NCBI RefSeq assembly: GCF_001583495.1
Contig: NZ_LQAQ01000038.1
Coordinates: forward strand, 1 to 63,996
Direction: 5' to 3'
DNA from: Flammeovirga sp. SJP92
GTDB taxonomy: Bacteria; Bacteroidota; Bacteroidia; Cytophagales; Flammeovirgaceae
Length of the DNA stretch: 63,996 bases
Below, one piece after another: positions 35,298-44,479 of this stretch. Within the stretch, counting starts at the first letter, position 1; every line of letters starts with the position of its first letter. The notes beneath the pieces were generated by a model, which saw only the letters and a program-made list of their open reading frames with translations, did not search any database and had not been told where the DNA came from. Both the position numbers and the translations under genes were made by a program.

Positions 35298-36053
35298 TTA
35301 GATAAATAAAGTTAGACCAATGTTTAAAGAGAAAATGTCCAAGTCGAAGTTGGCACTGCTCGTCGTTCTAGAACCCGTATTGACTTGATTTTCGACCTGT
35401 TCAGTATTCTTAAAATTGAAGCCGATTACATCCATTTTTACTTCTAAGGCAAGGTTGTTATTGATGAAAGCCACCATACCTGGAGAAATTCCAATATTCA
35501 ACTCGTGCAAAGTAGAGTGAACACCCACAATATCATGGGGACCGTTTTCCATATTCAGACTTTTAGATTGCCCATAACCATAAGATAAACTCACTTCATT
35601 GAACAGCCCAAATCGGTTTCCTTTTCCTAAACTGATATAATTTCTCATAAAGAATGTAGTGTACACCATATGGGAAACATCACTCATTCCTTCTATTGAT
35701 AAGTTAATATCATCTCCAAGGTCCAATTGTAAATTATCGATGCTTAACCCTTTTCTAGCATAGGTCACACGCCCACCTATAGCTAAGTCGTCCTTTACAA
35801 AATAGCCAAAGAATGGACTTATTCTTAAATTATAACCGCTTCCATCCCATTCATTCAAAACCAAAAATTGGTAATCGTCATTGAAATGCTGAGAGTAATT
35901 GAAGGAGGCTCCGACCATCCATTGTCCTTTTGGTATGAAGGTCCTATTTGTGATACCTCGGTCATAAGCGGGTTCCTTATCTTTCGTTTCAGCGTAAGAG
36001 AGCAGTGTCAATAATAACATTAATGACGATAGATAAATTGATTTAAGTTTCAT
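35298..36053 (-). CDS. Outer-membrane beta-barrel-like protein
   Basis: 251 residues with signal peptide 1-21 (LLSYA). The mature part alternates amphipathic strands with Gly/Tyr/Asn turns (WMVGASFNYSQHF, NLRISPFFGYFVKDDLAIGGRVTYAR, GLFNEVSLSYGYGQS) and ends in a strand with a terminal aromatic-hydrophobic pattern (LNIGLTLFI), consistent with a small outer-membrane barrel. The family is not recognised. It lies 4 bp upstream of the PCMD lipoprotein gene and 12 bp after the preceding gene. Confidence 0.65.
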   Translation of the reverse strand: MKLKSIYLSSLMLLLTLLSYAETKDKEPAYDRGITNRTFIPKGQWMVGASFNYSQHFNDDYQFLVLNEWDGSGYNLRISPFFGYFVKDDLAIGGRVTYARKGLSIDNLQLDLGDDINLSIEGMSDVSHMVYTTFFMRNYISLGKGNRFGLFNEVSLSYGYGQSKSLNMENGPHDIVGVHSTLHELNIGISPGMVAFINNNLALEVKMDVIGFNFKNTEQVENQVNTGSRTTSSANFDLDIFSLNIGLTLFI

Positions 36054-36065
36054 GATTTTTGATAT

Positions 36066-36620
36066 TTAGATTGTAGCTTTTTCTTTAAAATATTTGATTT
36101 GTTCTTTGTGATAGGATTTCAATTTCTTCCATTCTTTTCCTTTAAGACAGTATTGATAATCCACTTTTTTTAACCTGTTAACGGCCTGCACCAGTGGAAT
36201 TGGTGAGACAACTAATACCAATGGTGCCACTGTGGCCCCTACACATACAGCTCCTACTCCCAACACTTGAGAAAACCTGCCTCTTTTGTGTTTTTTGGTA
36301 TGATAATATTGTTTTGCCTCTTCTTTTAGAGGTTGAATTTTGGCATATTCCTCCATAAAATCAACGGTCTTGTTGTGTGTATTTACAGATTCATAGCGAA
36401 TAGATTCGATATTCTCTTTTTCGATGACATATAACTTTTTGTCACGCATATAGACAAAAGTTGATTCATCACTAAAACGTTTTCCTCTTTTCCACTCTTT
36501 CTTAGTGATGGAAACTACTTGTCCATCTTTTAGATGAAGATTGATATTGTCCATTTCAGTTGGAATAGATATAGCTGAAGCAATGGCTTGAATAACGATG
36601 ATTGACATAAGGATAGTCAT
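36066..36620 (-). CDS. Membrane-associated protein, unknown function
   Basis: 184 residues. An N-terminal hydrophobic segment (MTILMSIIVIQAIASAIS) acts as signal or anchor, followed by a strand-rich domain (LHLKDGQVVSITKKEWKRG, FVYMRDKKLYVIEKENIESIRYES) and a central hydrophobic stretch near 115-145. It ends in a very basic tail (LKGKEWKKLKSYHKEQIKYFKEKATI). It is the second member of operon A, 23 bp after the 63-residue secreted peptide gene. I do not recognise the family. Confidence 0.6.
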   Translation of the reverse strand: MTILMSIIVIQAIASAISIPTEMDNINLHLKDGQVVSITKKEWKRGKRFSDESTFVYMRDKKLYVIEKENIESIRYESVNTHNKTVDFMEEYAKIQPLKEEAKQYYHTKKHKRGRFSQVLGVGAVCVGATVAPLVLVVSPIPLVQAVNRLKKVDYQYCLKGKEWKKLKSYHKEQIKYFKEKATI

Positions 36621-36643
36621 TAAGTTTTATGAAGATTTTTTAG

Positions 36644-36835
36644 TTAATCAACAGTGTCTCCGGTTTCGAAAAGTAATTCTATAAAAGACCTGTTATTTTC
36701 TAGATCTAAATTGTTTTCTAGTGTGTTCAACTCAATTGTCTCCTTTATAATCTGGAAACCCGCCTTGGTTTGTTCTTGTGCCATTAACAGAAGACTATAA
36801 GAAACAATAAAAACGATCAGTAGTATATTTTTCAT
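36644..36835 (-). CDS. 63-residue secreted peptide, leader gene of operon A
   Basis: A signal peptide (MKNILLIVFIVSYSLLLMAQ) is followed by a short acidic tail. The signal peptide is strikingly similar to that of the efflux outer-membrane factor at 44480-46813 (MKNLLLFIFIVCYSSVLMGQ), and the start codon lies 16 bp below a GTTTC-N8-GAAAC palindrome in both cases. The 5' regions of the two operons therefore appear to share one origin. The tail after QEQTKAG shows no domain. It may be a real secreted peptide or the shortened remnant of a longer gene. Confidence 0.6.
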   Translation of the reverse strand: MKNILLIVFIVSYSLLLMAQEQTKAGFQIIKETIELNTLENNLDLENNRSFIELLFETGDTVD

Positions 36836-36851
36836 AATTTAGATTGATTTA

Positions 36852-36869
36852 GTTTCCACAAAAGGAAAC
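36852..36869 (-). promoter_or_regulatory. GTTTC-N8-GAAAC palindrome, start-proximal (operon A)
   Basis: GTTTCC-ACAAAA-GGAAAC lies 16 bp upstream of the 63-residue peptide start. The same arrangement with the efflux factor gene is at 46832. Further upstream both have AATAAGTTTCT, a possible half-site. Confidence 0.75.
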
Positions 36870-36954
36870 AATTAAGCAATAAGTTTCTACCCCATGTATT
36901 TTAAAAACATGAGCAGATTAAGTTAAATGATAAAAAGGTTCACTGTTACTTCCG

Positions 36955-37038
36955 TTAACTTGTGATGGTTATCGATATCACCCAAGTAATTACTAACTGA
37001 ACGTAACGCTTTATTCGAAGTATAATTTCATTTTTCAT
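36955..37038 (-). CDS. 27-residue membrane micropeptide of operon A
   Basis: This short frame was found by translating the leader. It starts MKNEI, has KRY at 10-12 and then a hydrophobic stretch (YVQLVITWVISITITS), stopping with TAA. A homologous frame of exactly 27 codons (46965-47048) occupies the matching place in operon B, with identical first five residues and KRY at the same position. Each starts 18-19 bp below a GTTTC-N8-GAAAC palindrome. Equal length and shared residues in two diverged leaders support real translation. Role unknown: a small membrane partner (AcrZ-like in size class) or a leader peptide. Confidence 0.65.
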   Translation of the reverse strand: MKNEIILRIKRYVQLVITWVISITITS

Positions 37039-37056
37039 ATTATAATTTTCACAATA

Positions 37057-37074
37057 GTTTCCAATTAAGGAAAC
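37057..37074 (-). promoter_or_regulatory. GTTTC-N8-GAAAC palindrome upstream of micropeptide A
   Basis: GTTTCC-AATTAA-GGAAAC within the symmetric TAGTTTCC...GGAAACTA. It ends 18 bp before the micropeptide start. Confidence 0.75.
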
Positions 37075-37176
37075 TAATTAGTTATAGCAATTGATTTTGT
37101 ATTATAATTTTCAGTAAAATAAATTTCAAAAATCTACCTTTTAATTCATCAAGATCATTTTAAATTAAACTTAAGT

Positions 37177-37194
37177 TTCTTAATAAGGAAACTA
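37177..37194 (-). promoter_or_regulatory. GTTTC-N8-GAAAC palindrome (operon A leader)
   Basis: GTTTCTTAATAAGGAAAC. It lies about 90 bp downstream of the promoter-proximal copy at 37298. No start codon of interest follows it. Confidence 0.7.
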
Positions 37195-37282
37195 AAAATT
37201 CAAATTTACACCAAATACTAGTTTCACTTCATCACAAAGGTTTAAATCTAATATTTGATTTCGTTGTTGTAACTTGACAATA

Positions 37283-37345
37283 CAAATATGGTACTTTGTT
37301 TCCTTAAATGGAAACTTAAATAAATTCATTAACAATAAAACTTTA
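37283..37345 (-). promoter_or_regulatory. Promoter module of operon A with GTTTC-N8-GAAAC operator
   Basis: The palindrome is 37298-37315. On the minus strand a -7-like box CATATTTG (37283-37290) follows exactly 7 bp below it, so GTTTC sits where a Bacteroidota -33 element is expected (20 bp from the box). The conserved TTTATTGTTAATGAATTT lies above. The same module occurs at 47723-47785 and 47971-48030. Binding here would block the promoter. Confidence 0.65.
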
Positions 37346-37474
37346 TTTTGCTTCAAAAAATACTTTCTGAGCGATATTTTTTGATTTACCTAAGCCAAAA
37401 AGCAATTCTATTGATAAGTCTTTTTTGGAAAGTTGGGAACTTCAGTCGATTTTGTATGATACACCTTATTACAC

Positions 37475-37832
37475 TGTAAACTAAGTGTTCGAATATTTAT
37501 GGTATTTAGAAATCTAGAGATTTCTGATGATCAGTGGGACACGAATGACACTTACGCTTAACATTCGCGCCAGTGGGCTTTCTACCCTTTTAGTTTGGTA
37601 GTACTCCCTTGGCCTTGAAGGGAAAAGCGTTAAGAATTTCATGGAATGAGCCGTTAAAAATGATTTTCTTGTTTGAGCAAAGCGAGTTTAAAATCATTGA
37701 GGCGAGTGGAATGGAATTTAGATTTTTTGCTTCGTTTTTCATCAATGGAAAATGAAGAAGAAGGAAGGTTGAAAGTAGGACCTTCAAAGCTTGTAGAAAT
37801 ATTGATTGCAAGTGTTCGAAATTTTACAGCAA
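37475..37832. repeat. MITE-like element, near-complete copy
   Basis: It starts TGTAAACTAAG at 37475 and runs through AGAAATCTAGAGATTTCT, GGACACGAATGAC, ACGCTTAACATTCGCGCCA and GGTAGTACTCC to the segment shared with 1-230. Its right end is diverged (AAATTTTACAG). It is non-coding, as the short frames inside are not conserved. It separates operon A from the gene at 38017. Confidence 0.75.
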
Positions 37833-38016
37833 ACAACTTAGACAAAGCATGGAATTCAATAATTAATCGAAATCATTTTCATAAATATTCTTAAAATATG
37901 ATTACTTTTGGTCATCATTTCTAACTAAGTTTACTGAGACACACTTCTGAAAAAATTCATCTATATTTTTTTATAAATGAAAATCACACTTTGGAGGTGT
38001 TCTATATTTTTATGTT

Positions 38017-40128
38017 ATGCGACTACTACTTTTTAGATTACTTATTGTTTTACTTTTTAGTATCACAACGTCTGCCTATTCTCAAACCGCTGTAGGAATA
38101 AAAACAGACATCAACGGACTACCTCTCAATGGGAGGATTATGGATTTCAACTTTGCACCTCAAAAAAAGTTAATCCTAAAAACAGAAATTCAAGAATTTG
38201 CAAAAGGGAAAATCCACCTGAAAGAGGAAAAGGTATTATCTGGCTACATCAAAAACATCAACGGGAATTTCCACTTCAAGGAAAAAGTAGATGATATTGA
38301 GATAAAGGTAATCAGCGGAAGACAGATAGATTGTGTTATTGTGGGGCAAGACTCTACAAAAATTGTTTACAGTGCCTATGTAAAAGGAAAAATGACAAAA
38401 AGAAAGTATTCTATCCTTTCTAATATGAATTATGGTGATTTCACTTTTGGTGAGCAAATCGTCAATAAATCTGATGGTAAAGTGGAAGAGTTGTTTTTCT
38501 ATAAAGAAAAGAATGATAACTTTTGGTCTACCTATAACACAGCTGTTTTAGAAGATATTTTTGTCAGTGATTCCATCTACACCCCGATTGAACTCACATT
38601 ATTAAAGCAAAAAAATCGGAATTACACCAAAGGGATCATTACCTATAACAATGATAAAAAAGATACTGTATTCTATCATATCAGCAACAAAAAAATTGTA
38701 TATAAAAAACTGCTGACTTCAGAATTTGAAACGGAATTAATTCCTCAGAATTTTAAAGCATTAGCTTCTATTCAAGACTCTATTTTTACAGTGAAGTCAA
38801 TTGTTGAAAATGGGAAAGTGATTAGGAAACCTTTAGTTTTGGCGTACAAATACAAGGTAAATGACCTTCATGAATACGCTCAGAATATTGGCGTAGTGCG
38901 TCCTCAAAATTATATTTTCAACAAAAGGCTCGGATTGTGGGAGGCAGTAGAGCAGTATGAAAAGGTAGATGAATATACTACGTTCTCTTATCACACAAGA
39001 TCCACTTTTTGGAGCCGAATGATTAAAAGCCTGATGACCTACCAATTAGAAGACAGGGCAATCACAAATAATGAAGCAGATACTTTTCATGGGCAATTAA
39101 GCACTTTTGAATTGAGAAATAATAGAAATTTGCTCACGGCAAATAAGGTCCATCGCTTTTTCAAACTAAAAAGGTACTATGATAGTTACAGGAATAACCA
39201 ACCGTTTTATTTTACAAAAACTTGGCACCCAACTTCTGAAAAGACCAACTACAAGGGGTTAGTCACCACATTCAACGACCGTTATTTCACAATCACTTAT
39301 TATCAAAATAATAATAAAATAGCGGAGATCAATTACGGTGCGTCTTTAGATCAACTCTATACCAAAACTCGAACTTCATCTTTTTATGCCAACAATCAGC
39401 TGATTGCCCAATATCAATATGATTTGAGAGGAAACGTAATGCGTTATAATGTATTTTACCCTGGTACAAATACAGTTTTCTATAGCTACCATATTGTAGA
39501 AATGATGTTAGAACGATATCAGAAGAATTTTTATTATCCTACTTTTGATGCATTTAATGAGGCCAATGGAAATCCCATAAAGTTCGTCAATCAAAGGTTT
39601 GAACTCAAAGATCCTTATACTCAAAATAAAACCAGTGTTCAGTTCTCCTATGAGAAATTGATTTTCATGAGCCGAATGGAGAATAATCAACAGATTTATT
39701 CTTACACAGATCAAATTCAAGAATTAGATTTTTCTCCCATCCAAAAGATAATTGATAAGCATATCTCAGAAAATGTTCCTGCACTTCAGGAAAGTATTGA
39801 TCATAACTGTAATGGGCACTATTTTCTTTCAATGATTTTGGATGAGAAGGGTAAATTTGAAAAAATTGATATTATCGGTTCCGTCAACAAAGATGTAGAT
39901 CAAATGGTTGAAGAGTTGACTGCTATAATACAGAAGAAGGTAAGACTCACTCCTTATCTGATTCATCAAGAACCAGTAAAAGTTGAGCTTATTATTCCAT
40001 TAGTTACAGTACTTAAAAATAAGTATACACAACACAATTATAGTGTAGCAAGGCCTGACATGAATTATGTTTATGAACAAAAGGAACCGGCTGACCTCTC
40101 TGAATATATTGAATTTGAAGAGTTTTAA
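38017..40128 (+). CDS. Secreted protein with TonB-like C-terminal domain
   Basis: 703 residues with a signal peptide (about 1-23, TTSAYSQ). The long central part is beta-rich with toast-rack-like repeats (GNFHFKEKVDDIEIKV, YDLRGNVMRYNVFYPG) and is not a family I recognise. The last 100 residues look like a TonB C-terminal domain: NGHYFLSMILDEKGKFEKIDIIGSVNKDVDQMVEEL, then KKVRLTPYLIHQEPVKVELIIPL. It is a single-gene unit with its own terminator at 40134. Such large periplasmic proteins with a TonB-like end occur in Bacteroidota without known function. Confidence 0.7.
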   Translation: MRLLLFRLLIVLLFSITTSAYSQTAVGIKTDINGLPLNGRIMDFNFAPQKKLILKTEIQEFAKGKIHLKEEKVLSGYIKNINGNFHFKEKVDDIEIKVISGRQIDCVIVGQDSTKIVYSAYVKGKMTKRKYSILSNMNYGDFTFGEQIVNKSDGKVEELFFYKEKNDNFWSTYNTAVLEDIFVSDSIYTPIELTLLKQKNRNYTKGIITYNNDKKDTVFYHISNKKIVYKKLLTSEFETELIPQNFKALASIQDSIFTVKSIVENGKVIRKPLVLAYKYKVNDLHEYAQNIGVVRPQNYIFNKRLGLWEAVEQYEKVDEYTTFSYHTRSTFWSRMIKSLMTYQLEDRAITNNEADTFHGQLSTFELRNNRNLLTANKVHRFFKLKRYYDSYRNNQPFYFTKTWHPTSEKTNYKGLVTTFNDRYFTITYYQNNNKIAEINYGASLDQLYTKTRTSSFYANNQLIAQYQYDLRGNVMRYNVFYPGTNTVFYSYHIVEMMLERYQKNFYYPTFDAFNEANGNPIKFVNQRFELKDPYTQNKTSVQFSYEKLIFMSRMENNQQIYSYTDQIQELDFSPIQKIIDKHISENVPALQESIDHNCNGHYFLSMILDEKGKFEKIDIIGSVNKDVDQMVEELTAIIQKKVRLTPYLIHQEPVKVELIIPLVTVLKNKYTQHNYSVARPDMNYVYEQKEPADLSEYIEFEEF

Positions 40129-40133
40129 AATAA

Positions 40134-40163
40134 AAGAGGCACCCTAAAAATTAAGGTGCCTCT
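40134..40163 (+). terminator. Bidirectional hairpin terminator
   Basis: Perfect arms AGAGGCACC and GGTGCCTCT around CTAAAAATTAA lie 5 bp past the stop of the plus-strand gene and about 100 bp beyond the end of the converging RND permease gene. Confidence 0.75.
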
Positions 40164-40266
40164 ATGGATTAACATGTGTGATTAATTTTCACTCTTACTA
40201 CTATTTTTGGGGCGATCTATTACCTTATGGTTACATAATTTTCTTCTAGTAATGGCAATCTTTTTA

Positions 40267-43200
40267 TTACTTTACTTTAAATAAAATACTGTACAAAGCG
40301 GGAATAAAAATCAAGGTAATGATGGTTCCAAACATCAATCCGACCATGATGGTTACTGCCATTGGTTCCCAGATTGCTCCACCACCTAAGTACAATGGAA
40401 TAAGTCCTAATACAGTGGTGAAAGTGGCTAAGATAATGGGTCTGAATCGCTGCAGACACGCATCAATAACAGCTTGTAAAGGTGCTTTTTTCAACTCCTT
40501 TTCTTCTACTTCTATTCTCTCAATCAATACAATGGCATTGTTGATCACAATTCCTGCCAGTGATATAATCCCAAGGAAAGCCATAAATCCGAATGGAACT
40601 TGGAAAACCAACAAGCCGAGTACCATACCGATAACACCCAATGGAATGGTTAAAAGAATGATGGTCATTTTTCTGAAAGAGTTGAATTGCATCACCAATA
40701 GCATCACGATGATAAAAGCTGATAAGGGTAAGTAAACGAAAACGGCACCCATGTTTTCTGCACTTTCTTCAGCATCTCCTCCCAAAGAGTAAGAATATCC
40801 TGCTCCCCAGTTTTTTTGCTCTTGATCCAACCAAGGCTGAATAGCTGTCATGATGGTATTAGCGTTTCCATCTTCTGTCAGCTCACATTCTACCGTGATT
40901 GTACGCTTCAAATTCTCTCTTTTGATCTGTGTGTACTGCCACACCGGAACAATCTCCGCAACTTGATTCAATGGAACACTTTTTCCTGTGTTTTGGCTGT
41001 AAACATTGGCCGTTTTTAAAGCAGACAATGACAAATCAGAACTTTCAATACTCTGCAATAAAATTGGAATTGACTTCTCATCTTCTCTAAATTCACCCGT
41101 CTGAAAACCATCCAAAATTGTTTGTAATGACACGGCAATATCTTGATTGGTCATCCCTGCCGATTGTGCTTTACTTTGATCGATTTCAATCACAAACTTT
41201 TTACCTTTTGGTCCCCAATCGTCTTTTACGTTTTTAGTGCCTTCTACTTTCGATAACTCTGCTCTGATGCTTGTCGCAATTTGCTGTAATTGATCTGGAT
41301 TATTTCCTGAAACTTTGATTTCAATGGGTGCTCCACCACTTCCAGCTCCTAACAAACCTGCTTTTACGTCAGCATCATGGAAGTGTAAAAAGCTGTATTC
41401 GTCAATCTTTTTAATTAATGCATTATTGATCAATTGGTCTGAAGTGTTGACCAAAATGTGTGCATAATTGGCGTTCGGTTCATCTGCAGTATACCCTAAA
41501 TCATAAGACGAAGGACCTTCTCCAATAAATGAAGTCCACGATGTAATTCCTTCATTTCTATGATCATTGACCATTAATTCTTCTCTGAAAAAACCTTCCA
41601 ACTCTTGGATCACTTCTTGAGTAGATTCGATTCTTGAACCTTGCGGTAAATTGATATCAATCGTGATCATGTTTCTATCGCTATCAGGGAAGAATAATAC
41701 TTCCAATAAGCCAAAACCTAAAACCGAGGTCGCAAACATCACACAAACTCCTGCTACAACTGTTTTCTTGTATTTCAAAGAGATTAAAATCACTTGATGA
41801 TAACCCGATTTTAAAGCCTCAATCATACGGTCTAAAAACTTCTTTTTCTGCTCTCCGTTTGGTTTTACTTTCAAAAAGTACACACATAACAAGGAGATGA
41901 TACTCAATGAAATCAGCCATGAAGAAATCAATGCAATTGAAATAACAGAGAAGATGGGTCCCATAATGTCTCCCATGATTGACTCTGCCATATAGAAAGA
42001 TAAAAATGCTGCAGATGTAGTCAAAGTGGAGATTAATAAAGGATAAAATAATTCTTGTACGGAATCAATTGCCGCCTTTTTCACCTCAATTCCTTCTTCC
42101 ATTTTCACCATGATGGATTCCGCAACCACAATCCCATTGTCTACCATCATACCTAAAGCCATAATTAATGCCGCCAATGAAATTTGGTTGATACCTAAAT
42201 CGAATAAACCCATCACCATAAATGTGGCAATTGTCACCATTGGAATTAAACTGGCAATCACTAACCCTGTTCTTAGGCCTAAAAAGATCAACATCACGGC
42301 TAAAACAATCACTACAGACTGAATTAAATTGCCTTCAAAATCTGTTACTTTATGATCAATATAATGGTCCAAAGAAGACAATCTCAATACTTCCAAACCA
42401 ATTGGTAATTGCTCTTCGTACTCTGCTAAAACTTGATCTACTTCTTTTCCTAGGCTCAAAATATTTCTTCCTTCCTTTAATGAAATATGTAATGAAACAC
42501 CTTTCTTTCCATTGATTTTTACAATCTGTTTCTGCGGATAGATATAACCTTTTTCAATTGTTGCCACATCTGATAGTAAAATTACATTGCCGTTGTTTCC
42601 TACAGGAATCAGCATATTGCGAATGTCTTTTACATGATTAAAATTGCCGGAAGGTTCTAACACAATTCTCTCGTTTTGAACATTGATTTCACCACCTGTA
42701 TTCAAAATGTTCGTAGCACTGATCATTTGCTCCAAACTGCTTGAAGTCAATCCATAGGTTTTCAATTTTGCATTATCAAACTTGATAAATACTCTCTCTT
42801 CTTGCTCTCCATTGATCTCTACTTTGGCCGCATCTTCCAGACTGATCAAGTCATTTCTCAGTTGATCAGCATATTTTTTGACTTCAGCATAAGAGAAACC
42901 ATCACTTGTGATGCCGACAGCAATACCGAATACCTCGCCAATTCCATCATCTTGTAATTGTGGATGAACGTTGGAAGGAAGGTCTGACATACGGTCCAAT
43001 TTTCTTCTCAAACGATCCCAAACGTCTTGTAAATCTTCAGGTGTCACCTCCATTTTCAACTCTACTGTAACCACTGAAAGGCCTGTTCTTGAATCACTAG
43101 TTACTTTCTTCAGTTCTGGTAATTCTTGAGCTACTTTTTCAATTTTGTCCGTTACTAATTCCTCCACTCTATCTGGACTAGCCCCTGGAAAAGAAGCAAC

Positions 43201-43344
43201 AATTGTGGCTACTCTTACCGTAAATGGAGGCATACTGTCTCTTGATAAAGATTGGTAGAAGACGACTCCCATGATCATGACCACGGCTAAAATACTAAGA
43301 ACAATACGGTTCTTTTCGATGGAAAATTTTGCGAAGTTTATCAT
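40267..43344 (-). CDS. RND efflux transporter, inner-membrane permease (AcrB/MdtB type)
   Basis: 1025 residues, the full length of the family, with the usual two-fold layout: TM1 (VLSILAVVMIMGVVFY), a large periplasmic loop, a six-helix cluster near 330-530 and a second half repeating this to 1025. Conserved pieces are FPGASPDRVEELVTDKIE near the start, the proton-relay-type LGMMVDNGIVVAESI in TM4 and GIVINNAIVLIERIE in the second half. It works by proton-driven export through the adaptor and outer-membrane factor encoded just upstream. The substrate is unknown. It is third in operon B, 33 bp after the adaptor gene. Confidence 0.92.
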   Translation of the reverse strand: MINFAKFSIEKNRIVLSILAVVMIMGVVFYQSLSRDSMPPFTVRVATIVASFPGASPDRVEELVTDKIEKVAQELPELKKVTSDSRTGLSVVTVELKMEVTPEDLQDVWDRLRRKLDRMSDLPSNVHPQLQDDGIGEVFGIAVGITSDGFSYAEVKKYADQLRNDLISLEDAAKVEINGEQEERVFIKFDNAKLKTYGLTSSSLEQMISATNILNTGGEINVQNERIVLEPSGNFNHVKDIRNMLIPVGNNGNVILLSDVATIEKGYIYPQKQIVKINGKKGVSLHISLKEGRNILSLGKEVDQVLAEYEEQLPIGLEVLRLSSLDHYIDHKVTDFEGNLIQSVVIVLAVMLIFLGLRTGLVIASLIPMVTIATFMVMGLFDLGINQISLAALIMALGMMVDNGIVVAESIMVKMEEGIEVKKAAIDSVQELFYPLLISTLTTSAAFLSFYMAESIMGDIMGPIFSVISIALISSWLISLSIISLLCVYFLKVKPNGEQKKKFLDRMIEALKSGYHQVILISLKYKKTVVAGVCVMFATSVLGFGLLEVLFFPDSDRNMITIDINLPQGSRIESTQEVIQELEGFFREELMVNDHRNEGITSWTSFIGEGPSSYDLGYTADEPNANYAHILVNTSDQLINNALIKKIDEYSFLHFHDADVKAGLLGAGSGGAPIEIKVSGNNPDQLQQIATSIRAELSKVEGTKNVKDDWGPKGKKFVIEIDQSKAQSAGMTNQDIAVSLQTILDGFQTGEFREDEKSIPILLQSIESSDLSLSALKTANVYSQNTGKSVPLNQVAEIVPVWQYTQIKRENLKRTITVECELTEDGNANTIMTAIQPWLDQEQKNWGAGYSYSLGGDAEESAENMGAVFVYLPLSAFIIVMLLVMQFNSFRKMTIILLTIPLGVIGMVLGLLVFQVPFGFMAFLGIISLAGIVINNAIVLIERIEVEEKELKKAPLQAVIDACLQRFRPIILATFTTVLGLIPLYLGGGAIWEPMAVTIMVGLMFGTIITLIFIPALYSILFKVK

Positions 43345-43377
43345 TTTGATTGATGAATTATTGAGGTGAGAGAAAGA

Positions 43378-44457
43378 TTAAAGTTTTACGATTTGACCAT
43401 TGATCAGTGTATGCAGGCCGGCAGTCACAATCATCTGACCTTGTTCCACACCTTCATTGATAAGGATACCTTCGTCTGTCAATTCGCCTACTTTGATGTA
43501 TTGCTTTCCGATCACCCCTAATTCATCACTATGGTCTTCAATAGTGTAGACAAAGTTGCCGTGCTCGTCTTCACCAATAGCACTCAAAGGCAAAACAATA
43601 TTGTATTCAGAAGCTAAATCTCCCATGTCAAATTTCACTTCAGTCGCCATTCCTGGGTGGATAGAAGCAGTAGGGTTATTGATTCTAATTTTCACGGGGA
43701 AAGTAGCATTTTCCTGATTTAAAATAGGTGATACTTCTATCACTTCACCTTTTAGTTTTTGAGCAATTGACTTAAAGTTGAGAAACGCACCCATTCCATT
43801 TTTGACTTCATTGATAGTACTTTCCGACACTCCCACAATCACATTCATCTCGTTTCCTGCATTCAAGACCATTACTTTGTGGCCTGAACTTACCGTTTCA
43901 TTAATATTCGCATTGACCTCGGCCACCACTGCATCTTTTGGTGCATAAATGTATCCGTTGAGAATTTGTTGGTGATCGATAGCTAATTTTCTTTCTGCTG
44001 ATGTCAACTGATTGGAAGCATTTTCGAAAGTATTTTTCACCGTCTCGTACTTACTTAAAGTGTAATTGCCTTGTTCATATAATTTGCGTCCTCTCTCGTA
44101 TTCTGATTTGGCAGTGTACATTTCAGATTTTGCCGCTTTTAAAGACGCCAATGACTGCTCGTAAGAAAGTTGAGCTTGAATATTGTCTAATTGCATCAAT
44201 AATTCTCCCTTCTTCACCTTTTGTCCCACCTTCACTAATTTCTTTGTGATAATGCCATTATTTCTAAAACTCAACTCCATTTCTTGATCCGCAGAAGCTT
44301 TCCCGCTGTAGGTTGTATTATTGCTTAAAGTAGTATTCCCTACTTTTAAATAACGAACACTTCTATATGTTTCTTCTTTCTGATTTTCTTCTTTTTGACA
44401 AGCTGAATTGAAAATGAAAACAGCGAATAGCAAAGATAAAATTGTAGTATTTTTCAT
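43378..44457 (-). CDS. RND efflux periplasmic adaptor lipoprotein
   Basis: 359 residues from the ATG at 44455-44457, chosen because it begins a lipoprotein signal (MKNTTILSLLFAVFIFNSAC, Cys20); a longer frame to 44514 overlaps the upstream gene without signal character. The membrane-fusion-protein pattern is present: a lipoyl half-motif (LVKVGQKVKKGELLMQLDN), a helical hairpin (SYEQSLASLKAAKSEMYTAK...ERKLAID), the second lipoyl half (NGYIYAPKDAVVAEVNANINETVSSG) and a C-terminal barrel with HPGMATEVKF. It links permease and outer-membrane factor. Confidence 0.9.
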   Translation of the reverse strand: MKNTTILSLLFAVFIFNSACQKEENQKEETYRSVRYLKVGNTTLSNNTTYSGKASADQEMELSFRNNGIITKKLVKVGQKVKKGELLMQLDNIQAQLSYEQSLASLKAAKSEMYTAKSEYERGRKLYEQGNYTLSKYETVKNTFENASNQLTSAERKLAIDHQQILNGYIYAPKDAVVAEVNANINETVSSGHKVMVLNAGNEMNVIVGVSESTINEVKNGMGAFLNFKSIAQKLKGEVIEVSPILNQENATFPVKIRINNPTASIHPGMATEVKFDMGDLASEYNIVLPLSAIGEDEHGNFVYTIEDHSDELGVIGKQYIKVGELTDEGILINEGVEQGQMIVTAGLHTLINGQIVKL

Positions 44458-44479
44458 GATTTTGATTGATATAGGATGA

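Noticed and set aside
37590-37894. Short frames of 63-73 codons inside the MITE-like element
   Set aside because: The frames are not kept in the other copies (1-240 and 63746-63996), so they are accidental.
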